This document shows, piece by piece, positions 1 through 5,911 of a stretch of DNA of 7,619 nt. The translations under genes were made by a program, and so were the position numbers. The notes under the pieces are model-generated. The model saw only the letters and a list, made by a program, of their open reading frames with translations, ran no database searches and had not been told where the DNA came from. Source of the stretch: Candidatus Fraserbacteria bacterium RBG_16_55_9 (lineage in GTDB: Bacteria; Bipolaricaulota; Bipolaricaulia; RBG-16-55-9); contig MFGX01000009.1 of assembly GCA_001778455.1 (NCBI GenBank), positions 6,004 through 13,622 of the forward strand, in the 5' to 3' direction. How positions within the stretch are numbered: the stretch's first letter is position 1; the number at the start of each line of letters is the position of its first letter.

Positions 1-1
1 G

Positions 2-157
2 CAGACCTTCACAGTGGATAGCAATCGTGATACAGGACAGTTTACTTCCATAGCTCTGGATTCTCACGATAAGGTCCATATCAGCTATTCACTAGTATTC
101 AATGGCGGTGGCGTACTTCCGTTTCGGGAGACCAAGTATGCCTCCAATGCTCCGTAA
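2..157 (+). CDS. C-terminal end of a secreted-type repeat protein (partial)
   Basis: The frame is open from the left edge to a TAA at 155-157 and encodes the last 51 residues of a longer protein whose start lies outside the window. It reads QTFTVDSN, then TSIALDSHDKVHISYS, and closes with RETKYASNAP. The pattern S-I-A-L-D-S-x-x-x-V-H-I-S-Y followed by KYA is typical of the repeats in bacterial and archaeal extracellular proteins thought to form beta-propellers (usual form: SIALDSxGxPHISYYD...LKYA). One repeat unit is visible. Function beyond a probable surface or secreted role cannot be told. No other frame here gives a sensible protein, and the stop is followed by non-coding sequence. Confidence 0.65.
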   Translation, partial: QTFTVDSNRDTGQFTSIALDSHDKVHISYSLVFNGGGVLPFRETKYASNAP

Positions 158-248
158 CTGCTTTGGATTCAATCGGTTAGAGGGTTCAGACGTAACGCGC
201 AGTTGGACTGCTGTCGGAAAGTAACGGACCCCGTGATATCCCGACAAT

Positions 249-278
249 GAAAAGCGCACCACGGTCGACAGGGGCGCT
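249..278 (-). terminator. Terminator-like hairpin after the HU gene
   Basis: AGCGC at 253-257 pairs with GCGCT at 274-278. After one mismatch CC (259-260) pairs with GG (271-272), and the loop is 10 bases. On the - strand the stem ends in TTTTC, and on the + strand it is followed by a pyrimidine run (CTCTCTTTCT). It lies between two convergent genes (stops at 157 + and 302 -), so it may serve both. The T tract is short, so this is a moderate call. Confidence 0.45.
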
Positions 279-301
279 CTCTCTTTCTACTCTGCGTTTC
301 T

Positions 302-511
302 TTATCTCTTCTTACCTAAAGCCTCCTTGAATTGCTTCCCCGCTCGAAACTTGGGCACCGTCTTGGCTGGCACTTGAATGAGTTGGCCCGTCCGGGGGTT
401 GATGCGCTTCCCTGCCTTGCGGCGATAGGGCTGGAAGCTGCCAAACCCGGTGAGAGTGACCTTCTCACCCTTCTTTACGCCCTCGGTAATCAGTTCCAGG
501 ATAGAATTCAC
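302..511 (-). CDS. HU-family DNA-binding protein, N-terminally shortened or broken
   Basis: The 69 residues match the HU/IHF family from the second helix onward: ILELITEGVKKGEKV, the turn GFGSF, then the DNA-binding beta-arm with RRKAGKRINPRTGQ, the Asn-Pro that intercalates into DNA, VPAKTVPKFRAGK and a basic tail. HU proteins bind and bend DNA as dimers and compact the nucleoid. Family length is about 90. This frame starts at GTG (509-511) directly after an in-frame TGA (512-514), so helix 1 and part of helix 2, which form the dimer core, are absent. No clear Shine-Dalgarno site precedes the GTG. Upstream, the adjacent frame reads TPRELRLARERTSLGE before a TGA that overlaps the GTG, faintly like an HU first helix but about 7 codons too close. 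It may be a decayed copy, a frameshift or sequencing error, or a short variant. Family assignment is sure, but function of this copy is not. Confidence 0.75.
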   Translation of the reverse strand: MNSILELITEGVKKGEKVTLTGFGSFQPYRRKAGKRINPRTGQLIQVPAKTVPKFRAGKQFKEALGKKR

Positions 512-582
512 TCACCGAGACTTGTGCGCTCTCTGGCTAATCTCAGCTCTCTTGGGGTAAGGTTATTTCAGTCTGCGGTCGC

Positions 583-588
583 AGGAGG
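583..588 (+). promoter_or_regulatory. Ribosome binding site of recD2
   Basis: A full AGGAGG lies 6 bases before the ATG at 595. It supports that start over the second in-frame ATG at 601. Confidence 0.75.
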
Positions 589-594
589 CAGCAC

Positions 595-2790
595 ATGGAG
601 ATGATCGAAGGCACTCTGGAGCACATCGTCTACCGGAGCGAGTCTGATGGCTTCACCGTCGCCTACTTAGCCTCTTCGGATCAGACCGATCAGTTCGTCA
701 CCATCGTGGGCAACCTCCTTGCCGTCTCCCCCGGTGAGAACTTGGTGTTGAAGGGGCAGTGGGCCATTCACCCCAAGTACGGCCGTCAGTTTGAGGTCCA
801 TGACTATCACACGGTACTGCCCACCACGGAGGCTGGTCTTCAAAAATACCTGGGCTCCGGCTTGATCAAGGGAATCGGCCCAGCTCTGGCCACTCGGATC
901 ATCGAGTGCTTTCGGGAGGATACCCTGCGCATCCTCGATGAGCAGCGGGAGCGATTGCTGGAAGTCAAAGGCATAGGACCCCACAAATTGCAGCAGATTA
1001 CCCGGGCCTGGGATGAGCAGAAGGAGATCCGCGAGGTCATGCTCTTCCTCAAGGCCCATGACGTCAGCACCGGCTATGCCACTAAGATCTTCAAGACCTA
1101 CGGCCGGGAAGCCATTCGGATCGTCCAGGAGAACCCCTATCAGCTCGCTGAAGATATTTTTGGCATCGGGTTCAAGATCGCGGATCGGATCGCCCTGAAG
1201 CTGGGACTCGCCAGAGATGCTCCACAGCGAATCGAGGCGGCCTTGCTCTACGCCTTAGAGGAAGCTGCCAACGAAGGCCATGTCTATCTCCCTCGGGCGG
1301 AGCTGGCCCAGAGGTGTATGAGGATGTTGGAGCTGGAGGAGTCCGAAGCCTCTGCATTCATCGAAAGCGCTGTGGAGCGGCTTATCCAACGCGCCCGTGT
1401 GATGCGAGATCATGCTGAAGGCGAGGATGCAGGCGAACAGGGAGAAGTGATCTATCTGCCACCTTTCTACTACGGAGAGTTGGGAGTGGCCCACCAGTTG
1501 AAGCAGATCAAGACGACTCCAATTCGGGTAGGGCATGAAAAGGTGAGTCAGCTTTTGAGTCGGTTGACGCGGGAGGCAGCGAAAGTCGGGCACACGTACA
1601 GCTCGGAGCAAGAAGAAGCAATTCGGGCGGCTTTGCTGAGCAAGGCGGTCATCCTCACTGGAGGTCCAGGGACCGGGAAGACGACCACGGTAAGAGGGAT
1701 CCTCCAGATGATGGAGTGGCTGGGTTGGACGGTCCTGTTGGCGGCCCCGACCGGCCGGGCGGCCAAGCGCTTGAGCGAAGCCACAGGCCGGGAGGCATTC
1801 ACCATCCATCGCCTGTTGGGCTACCGCCCTCCCCGAGGCTTTGAGTTCTATGAGGACAACAAGTTAGATGCAGATGCGGTCATCATCGATGAGCTCAGCA
1901 TGGTGGATCTGCTTTTGATGAACCACCTCGTCAAGGCCCTTCCTCCGGAAGCGCACCTGATCCTGGTGGGAGACGCCGATCAATTGCCTTCGGTGGGCCC
2001 AGGCAATGTGCTGCACGACCTCATTCAATCGGGAGAATTCGCCGTCATTCGGCTCAGCCAGATCTTTCGCCAAGCCCAGGAAAGCCGGATCGTAGTCAAC
2101 GCCCACCTCATCAACCAGGGGCAATTCCCCTATCTGGAAGCTACAGAGACCAGTGATTTCTTCTTCCTGAAAGAGGAAGATCCAGAGCAGGCTGCGCAAC
2201 TTATCTGCCAGCTGGTCACCCAGCGCCTTCCCCAGTTCTATAAGTACGATCCGTTTCAAGATATCCAAGTACTCTCCCCGATGTATCGCGGGGCCAGCGG
2301 CGTGGAGAACCTGAACCAGCTCCTCCAAGAGAGACTCAATCCCAGCAAGTCGATCAGCCTTCCTGGATCGCAGCGAGAGTTGCGTTTGGGCGATAAGGTG
2401 ATGCAGGTCCGCAACAACTATGAGAAGGAGGTCTTCAACGGGGATATCGGCCGGATTGTGGATGTGAATCTCGTGGAACAGCAGCTCTGGGTGCGATACC
2501 CCGATCGAGGGCTCATCCCCTACGATGCGGCGGACCTGAATGAACTGGTAATGGCCTATGCCGTGACGATTCATAAGAGCCAGGGGAGTGAATATAAGTC
2601 GGTGATCATGCCGATTCTCACCCACCATTATGTGATGCTGCAGAGGAATCTGCTTTACACAGGGATTACCCGAGCCAAGGAGTTGGTGGTCCTCGTGGGG
2701 AGCAAGAGGGCCCTGGGAATGGCAGTCAGAAACGACAAGCAACAGCTGCGCTATTCCCGGCTGGCCAAGAGACTGGCCAGGCCTGGATGA
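595..2790 (+). CDS. recD2: ATP-dependent 5'-3' DNA helicase RecD2 (SF1B)
   Basis: Complete 731-residue protein of normal length for RecD2, the RecD-like helicase found in bacteria lacking RecBC. It unwinds DNA 5' to 3' and is linked to repair and replication-fork maintenance. Domain order fits the family. An N-terminal OB-like segment (about 1-75) is followed by helix-hairpin-helix elements (IKGIGPALA near 91, VKGIGPHKL near 124, FGIGFKIADRI near 189). The helicase core has Walker A GGPGTGKTT (356-364), Walker B DELS (432-435), motif III VGDADQLPSVG (458-468), the arginine-containing LSQIFRQ (487-493), GDKVMQ near 599, YAVTIHKSQGSEY (655-667) and LYTGITRAKE (687-696). All catalytic motifs look intact. 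The long N-terminal region separates it from the RecD subunit of RecBCD. It is monocistronic here: divergent from the HU gene 83 bases away and followed by a hairpin. Confidence 0.96.
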   Translation: MEMIEGTLEHIVYRSESDGFTVAYLASSDQTDQFVTIVGNLLAVSPGENLVLKGQWAIHPKYGRQFEVHDYHTVLPTTEAGLQKYLGSGLIKGIGPALATRIIECFREDTLRILDEQRERLLEVKGIGPHKLQQITRAWDEQKEIREVMLFLKAHDVSTGYATKIFKTYGREAIRIVQENPYQLAEDIFGIGFKIADRIALKLGLARDAPQRIEAALLYALEEAANEGHVYLPRAELAQRCMRMLELEESEASAFIESAVERLIQRARVMRDHAEGEDAGEQGEVIYLPPFYYGELGVAHQLKQIKTTPIRVGHEKVSQLLSRLTREAAKVGHTYSSEQEEAIRAALLSKAVILTGGPGTGKTTTVRGILQMMEWLGWTVLLAAPTGRAAKRLSEATGREAFTIHRLLGYRPPRGFEFYEDNKLDADAVIIDELSMVDLLLMNHLVKALPPEAHLILVGDADQLPSVGPGNVLHDLIQSGEFAVIRLSQIFRQAQESRIVVNAHLINQGQFPYLEATETSDFFFLKEEDPEQAAQLICQLVTQRLPQFYKYDPFQDIQVLSPMYRGASGVENLNQLLQERLNPSKSISLPGSQRELRLGDKVMQVRNNYEKEVFNGDIGRIVDVNLVEQQLWVRYPDRGLIPYDAADLNELVMAYAVTIHKSQGSEYKSVIMPILTHHYVMLQRNLLYTGITRAKELVVLVGSKRALGMAVRNDKQQLRYSRLAKRLARPG

Positions 2791-2814
2791 AACAGCAGTT
2801 TGTATTGACCAACA

Positions 2815-2848
2815 TGTCAGCTTGTGGCAAGCTCGGGACATTTCGTTT
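2815..2848 (+). terminator. Rho-independent terminator candidate after recD2
   Basis: AGCTTG (2819-2824) pairs with CAAGCT (2828-2833) around a TGG loop. An outer TGTC (2815-2818) can pair with GACA (2837-2840) with CGG bulged on the 3' side, and the tail is TTTCGTTT. It lies 25 bases past the recD2 stop. Confidence 0.55.
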
Positions 2849-2957
2849 GGAAGGTGGGTCTGCTCTTAACTCGGTAACGGATATTAGGTTTGTCTGATGA
2901 GTGGCATAGCCTTAGCTGTAGGTGGTAGCTGACTCTACCTTGAGGGCAGCGGTTGGT

Positions 2958-3557
2958 TTACCGGCGCGTATCCGTGAGCCAGTAGGCAACCAGACGCAAC
3001 ATCGTCTTCAGATCAATGCGACGGCCGTTTGTACCCGGCACTGTCTCTTGTTCCTGCCAGAGGGCAATGGCGTGCAGCAACTGCGAGAAACTGATCATAT
3101 TAGAAAGTGTGAGATCGATCTTCCCTTGATCGTTCAGGTGGGCTATGGCCATCTCAATGGGCAGTGCCAGGATGACGCGCACTTCGCTGTCACCCCTGAT
3201 GACTGACGTGCTCTTCGGAGAGCCGGTCAACACACGGCCGTCAAAGCGATAGACCCCTGGTGGCTCCTGCGCTGGTACTTCGATCTGATAGCTTATGCGA
3301 TACGTAAGTCCAGCAGTGAGCGGCTCCAGGAAGAGCCACTCAGAGGTTTGGGCGTTAAACTGGACACCGCCATGATCAATAGCCTGGATCCTCCAGCCCG
3401 GTGGAGGTACCTCATGAATTCCCAGCCCATTGACGGTGAAGTTCGTCTCGATCTGCAGCTCGATGTGGAACTGATAGCCCCAAAGTGTCTGGAAGTCTGG
3501 CAAGGGGGTTTGGAGTCTCCGCATCACTCGCAGCGCAACTTCGCAACACCCGAGCAC
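2958..3557 (-). CDS. Surface-type beta-sandwich protein with dockerin-like tail, no signal peptide
   Basis: A 199-residue frame starting at GTG. Residues about 28-130 (QFHIELQIETNF, VPPPGWRIQ, SEWLFLEPL, TYRISYQIEVPA, PPGVYRFDGRV, GDSEVRVI) follow the alternating pattern of a beta-sandwich domain seen in secreted bacterial and archaeal proteins. There a hydrophobic strand pair is followed by PxGW, a TxEWxxLE stretch, YxIxVP and GxYxFxG. The last 60 residues hold two similar helical units, ISFSQLLHAIALWQ (155-168) and IDLKTMLRLVAYWL (181-194), resembling degenerate dockerin-like repeats. No signal peptide is visible and no good Shine-Dalgarno site precedes the GTG or the ATG at codon 12. The frame stays open upstream to 4013 across doxX but has no ATG, GTG or TTG there. 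It may therefore be the remnant of a larger exported protein. It lies 54 bases after doxX. Function unknown. Confidence 0.6.
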   Translation of the reverse strand: MLGCCEVALRVMRRLQTPLPDFQTLWGYQFHIELQIETNFTVNGLGIHEVPPPGWRIQAIDHGGVQFNAQTSEWLFLEPLTAGLTYRISYQIEVPAQEPPGVYRFDGRVLTGSPKSTSVIRGDSEVRVILALPIEMAIAHLNDQGKIDLTLSNMISFSQLLHAIALWQEQETVPGTNGRRIDLKTMLRLVAYWLTDTRR

Positions 3558-3610
3558 TCCAAGCTTTGCGGAAATACTGTCCCGAACTATCCCAACATGA
3601 GACTGAAAGG

Positions 3611-3976
3611 CTAGGGAGAAGGAATAGCTAGGAACATCAGTGTTGAACCTGCCAAGGCGATGTTCTTCAGGAAGTGGGGCATCTGCATCATAGCCGTCTG
3701 CTGATCCATGCCCCAGAAGCGGTGCAGCATGAAAGCCACGGGGACAAGGAAGATCACAATGAGCGCGATGCCAACCACAGGATAGACTCCCAGCAGGATG
3801 CTCAACCCGCCTGCGAAGAGCATCGAGCCGGTGACAGGCACCGCCAGTTCGGCTAGAGGGACTCCTTGAGATTTGGCGTATTGCACCATCATCCCTTGCC
3901 TTTGGAAGTGGTTGACGCCATTGAAGATGTAAAAGATACCCACAATGATACGTCCGATGAGGAACAGAATCTCCAA
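3611..3976 (-). CDS. DoxX-family membrane protein
   Basis: A small integral membrane protein of about 121 residues, normal for the DoxX family. Hydrophobic segments appear at the N-terminus (ILFLIGRIIVGIFYIF), around LAVPVTGSMLFAGGLSILLG, VVGIALIVIFLVPVAFML and IALAGSTLMFLAIP, giving four membrane helices. The N-terminal ILFLIGRII...FNGVNHF and the middle PVTGSMLFAGGLSILLG are family hallmarks. I place the start at TTG (3974-3976): AAGGAGG lies 9 bases before it but directly abuts the upstream in-frame GTG (3985), which is too close to be used. Starting at the TTG gives MEILFLIGRI, the usual DoxX beginning. Family members have varied and mostly ill-defined roles, some linked to thiol or redox balance, and no specific substrate can be read here. 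The downstream surface-type gene may share its transcript. Confidence 0.88.
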   Translation of the reverse strand: MEILFLIGRIIVGIFYIFNGVNHFQRQGMMVQYAKSQGVPLAELAVPVTGSMLFAGGLSILLGVYPVVGIALIVIFLVPVAFMLHRFWGMDQQTAMMQMPHFLKNIALAGSTLMFLAIPSP

Positions 3977-3985
3977 TTCTCTCAC

Positions 3986-3992
3986 CCTCCTT
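3986..3992 (-). promoter_or_regulatory. Ribosome binding site deciding the doxX start
   Basis: AAGGAGG on the - strand. It has zero spacing to GTG at 3985 and 9 bases to TTG at 3976, which favours the TTG. Confidence 0.65.
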
Positions 3993-4007
3993 GGTGACCG
4001 TGGCGAT

Positions 4008-4037
4008 AGTTTAGTGTTGACCTCCGGCCAAGATCAA
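4008..4037 (-). promoter_or_regulatory. Possible sigma70-like promoter for doxX
   Basis: On the - strand, TTGATC and TAAACT are 18 bases apart, each matching four of six consensus bases, about 15 bases before the ribosome binding site. This rests on pattern alone. Confidence 0.25.
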
Positions 4038-4335
4038 ATCAGTCAAGTCCAAGTCCTTGTCGCTATTGGCGCAGAATGCGACATCGAGGAAACTGTATAC
4101 AGAAGGCTATTTCTCGAATAATGGGCTGCTCGGCCGGGTAGAGGAATGTCGTAAAAGTGCGCAGATCGCGACACGGGAAGATGTCAGCGGAGAAGGAACC
4201 TCGGACTGAATGTATCCGCGTTTTAACGTTTTTTTAACAGGCGTGCGCTAGGCTAAGTTTAGAGATCACAACGATCATATTCAAAGGAATGGAGAAGTGG
4301 CTGCAAAAGCAGCAAGTGGGGGATGATATAGTGAC

Positions 4336-4352
4336 GATCCTAAGGAGGGATC
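4336..4352 (+). promoter_or_regulatory. Ribosome binding site in a hairpin loop before the PxKF gene
   Basis: AAGGAGG (4342-4348) lies 8 bases before the ATG at 4357, ideal spacing. GATCC (4336-4340) and GGATC (4348-4352) can pair and hold most of the site in a 7-base loop. This could tune translation, or be chance. Confidence 0.5.
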
Positions 4353-4356
4353 AACG

Positions 4357-5175
4357 ATGACGTTTCTCAGAAAGGCAGCATCCGGTGGACAGCAGACGCA
4401 GAAGGTAGAGCAGACTCAATCCAAAATAGATCTTGTACTTAACAAAGGAGATGAATTGCTCATGGCTCCATGTAGAGGGGTATTGAGTCTGGTTCTCGGC
4501 ATTCTCCTCCTGTTGGGAATTGGCGTCGGGACGATCGAACGGGTAGATGCTCTGCCCCCTAGCTGTACGCCTGTCGAAAGCGCACCACCGAAAATCCACA
4601 TCGTTACGCCAAGAAATGGGGACATCTACGTCTTACATCAACCAGTTCTTGCCTCATGGACCGTAGCGGATCCAGCCCCGAGCTCGGGGCTGGAAGCCGT
4701 CGCTGCCACAGCTCCTGATGACAGCCCACTCGATACAAACAAGACCGGTTACAAGACATTTACAGTATCGGCTGTGGACAATTGTGATAACGCGGCCTCG
4801 GAGGTGGTTCATTATTGGGTGGTCTACCGCGCTCAAGCACAAGAGCCTCTGCCCCAAACAGCCTTCGGTGAAGGAAGCTCACCTCAGCTAGAGGCCCTGA
4901 CTGGTCAACTGATTCCGTTTTCGTTCTCCATCACGGACTTCCTCGGAACAGTCGTCCCGAATGCGGTGGGAACATTGAGCGTAATTGACCCACAGACGCG
5001 AGAAATCGTCAGTATTGACCAAGGCATCATCGGGGTGTTTCGCTACGATGCGGGCGCGAACCTGTACCGCTATTCGCTCGACACATCCACACTGGCAGTG
5101 GGGAACTACGAAATCTTCGTGCAGTTCAACGATGCGCGAACTCTGTATCGAATCCTACTGAAGTTGAACGCTTAA
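4357..5175 (+). CDS. Exported protein with Ig-like and PxKF-type domains
   Basis: A 272-residue protein. Residues 36-65 form a Sec-type signal peptide: MAPCR, a hydrophobic core VLSLVLGILLLLGIGVG, then ERVDA with likely cleavage before LPPS. An Ig-like/HYR-type domain follows (about 78-158): PKIHIVTPRNGDIY, VLASWTVAD, SGLEAV, GYKTFTVSAVDNCDNAAS, VVHYWVVY. Cys70 and Cys143 could form a disulfide. The C-terminus (about 184-272) matches the PxKF-type domain: LIPFSFSITDFLGTVV, GVFRYDAGANLYRYSLDT, LAVGNYEIFVQFNDA, YRILLKL. These modules occur in cell-surface or secreted proteins, and the binding partner is unknown. Two starts are plausible. ATG 4357 has the better ribosome site but adds 35 polar residues before the signal peptide, while ATG 4462 begins exactly at the signal peptide with AAAGGAG 11 bases ahead. 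It appears to be transcribed alone. Confidence 0.82.
   Translation: MTFLRKAASGGQQTQKVEQTQSKIDLVLNKGDELLMAPCRGVLSLVLGILLLLGIGVGTIERVDALPPSCTPVESAPPKIHIVTPRNGDIYVLHQPVLASWTVADPAPSSGLEAVAATAPDDSPLDTNKTGYKTFTVSAVDNCDNAASEVVHYWVVYRAQAQEPLPQTAFGEGSSPQLEALTGQLIPFSFSITDFLGTVVPNAVGTLSVIDPQTREIVSIDQGIIGVFRYDAGANLYRYSLDTSTLAVGNYEIFVQFNDARTLYRILLKLNA
4444..4450 (+). promoter_or_regulatory. Internal ribosome binding site for the alternative start at 4462
   Basis: AAAGGAG lies 11 bases before the in-frame ATG 4462, which starts a standard signal peptide. It is also 0 bases before an out-of-frame ATG (4451) that stops after 11 codons. Confidence 0.4.
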
Positions 5176-5251
5176 CCCTGAATGCGGCAGTTCTCCTGTG
5201 CCGATGATGCCAAGACCGGATTTTCATGTGGGCAATATCAGCCTCATCCCC

Positions 5252-5911
5252 CTATTTCTTCACACTCACCCGCAGTGCACCCACGTTCTTGGCGACCGAC
5301 GCTTTGCGATTAAAAATACTAGATCCGGCCACCAGCACTGTCGCCCCAGCGTCCACAGCTAGCGGTGCGGTGGTCGTGTCAATTCCACCGTCTACAGCAA
5401 TCGGAATCTTCAATCCGCGCTCATCGAGCATGTGCCGCAGACGCCGGATCTTCTCCAGTTGACTGCGAACAAACTTCTGTCCGCCAAAGCCTGGGTTGAC
5501 CGTCATAATCTGAATCACATTTGCCAGATCGAGCACTTCTTCTATGGCGCTCAGGGACGTGCTTGGGTTGATCGCCACACCAGCAGAGATTCCGAGCTCT
5601 CGAATCGAGCTCAACGTGCGATGAAGATGCGGGCAGGTTTCCTGGTGCACGATCAGACGATCTGCTCTCGCCGCCGCGAATGTAGCCAGAAAGCGCTCTG
5701 GCTCAATGATCATCAAGTGTACGTCCAACGTAATGCGAACGAGAGGGCGAAGTGCCTTCACGATGTCTGGGCCAAAGGTGATGTTGGGAACGAAACGTCC
5801 GTCCATCACATCGATCTGAATGGCCTCTGCTCCCGCCGCTTCGGCCTCGCGGGCCTGCTCTCCCAGACGCGCAGCATCAGCCGATAAAATCGAAGGTTCA
5901 ATCAGGATCAT
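5252..5911 (-). CDS. rpe: Ribulose-phosphate 3-epimerase
   Basis: A 219-residue TIM-barrel enzyme of full family length that interconverts D-ribulose-5-phosphate and D-xylulose-5-phosphate in the cytosol. Family marks in order: PSILSAD (6-12), IQIDVMDGRFVPNITFGP (31-48), DVHLMI (63-68), VHQE (88-91), NPSTSL (115-120), MTVNPGFGGQKF (136-147) with the phosphate-gripping loop, VDGGI (173-177) and VAGSSIF (194-200). Asp34 and Asp174 correspond to the catalytic acid/base pair and His65 to a metal ligand. Gln32 stands where most members have the first metal-binding His (H-x-D). The start ATG shares its first base with the TGA of rpiA, and its Shine-Dalgarno site AAAAGGAG, 9 bases upstream, lies inside the rpiA end, so translation is probably coupled. 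It is the last gene of the operon; I see no clear terminator in the 76 bases beyond it. Confidence 0.95.
   Translation of the reverse strand: MILIEPSILSADAARLGEQAREAEAAGAEAIQIDVMDGRFVPNITFGPDIVKALRPLVRITLDVHLMIIEPERFLATFAAARADRLIVHQETCPHLHRTLSSIRELGISAGVAINPSTSLSAIEEVLDLANVIQIMTVNPGFGGQKFVRSQLEKIRRLRHMLDERGLKIPIAVDGGIDTTTAPLAVDAGATVLVAGSSIFNRKASVAKNVGALRVSVKK

Larger units (their letters stand above)
3993..4356. other. Gene-free stretch between divergent genes
   Basis: About 360 bases hold no convincing protein gene of normal size. They must carry the promoters of doxX (leftward) and of the PxKF gene (rightward). A weak sigma70-like pair for doxX is TTGATC (4032-4037) and TAAACT (4008-4013) on the - strand with an 18-base spacer. 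The part around 4221-4260 is AT-rich with two TTTTAAC copies, and may hold the rightward promoter, though no clean -35/-10 pair is seen. A perfect GCTGC-AAAA-GCAGC hairpin lies at 4300-4313 in the probable leader. Confidence 0.5.

Noticed and set aside
199..211. Perfect GCAGT-TGG-ACTGC hairpin after the left-edge gene
   Set aside because: It has no T tract and only a 5-bp stem, so it is not enough to call a terminator. The 249-278 hairpin is a better candidate.
332..604. 90-codon + strand frame across the HU gene
   Set aside because: It is antisense to the well-conserved HU beta-arm and has no ribosome site, so it is a shadow frame.
1864..2841. Long (325-codon) open frame on the - strand inside recD2
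   Set aside because: It is antisense to conserved helicase motifs, and its translation shows no family pattern and has low-complexity His/Leu-rich content typical of antisense frames.
2922..3206. 94-codon + strand frame
   Set aside because: It lies opposite the end of the 2958-3557 gene, and only the - strand translation shows a domain-like pattern.
3956..4120. About 55-codon + strand frame ending RRLFLE at a TAA near 4120
   Set aside because: It overlaps the doxX start antisense, has no ribosome site and has no recognisable pattern.
4217..4240. Two TTTTAAC copies and a T run, considered as terminator or operator
   Set aside because: The only stem (CGTT/AACG) would have a 2-base loop, and two copies in an AT-rich patch are not evidence of an operator.
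4240..4356. Leader of the PxKF gene considered as a known riboswitch
   Set aside because: It does not match the conserved cores I can recall, such as the cyclic-di-GMP or cobalamin types, and only small local hairpins are seen.
5185..5203. CGGCA/TGCCG hairpin between the convergent PxKF and rpe genes
   Set aside because: The 5-bp stem has a 9-base loop and no T run on either side, so it is too weak for a terminator call.
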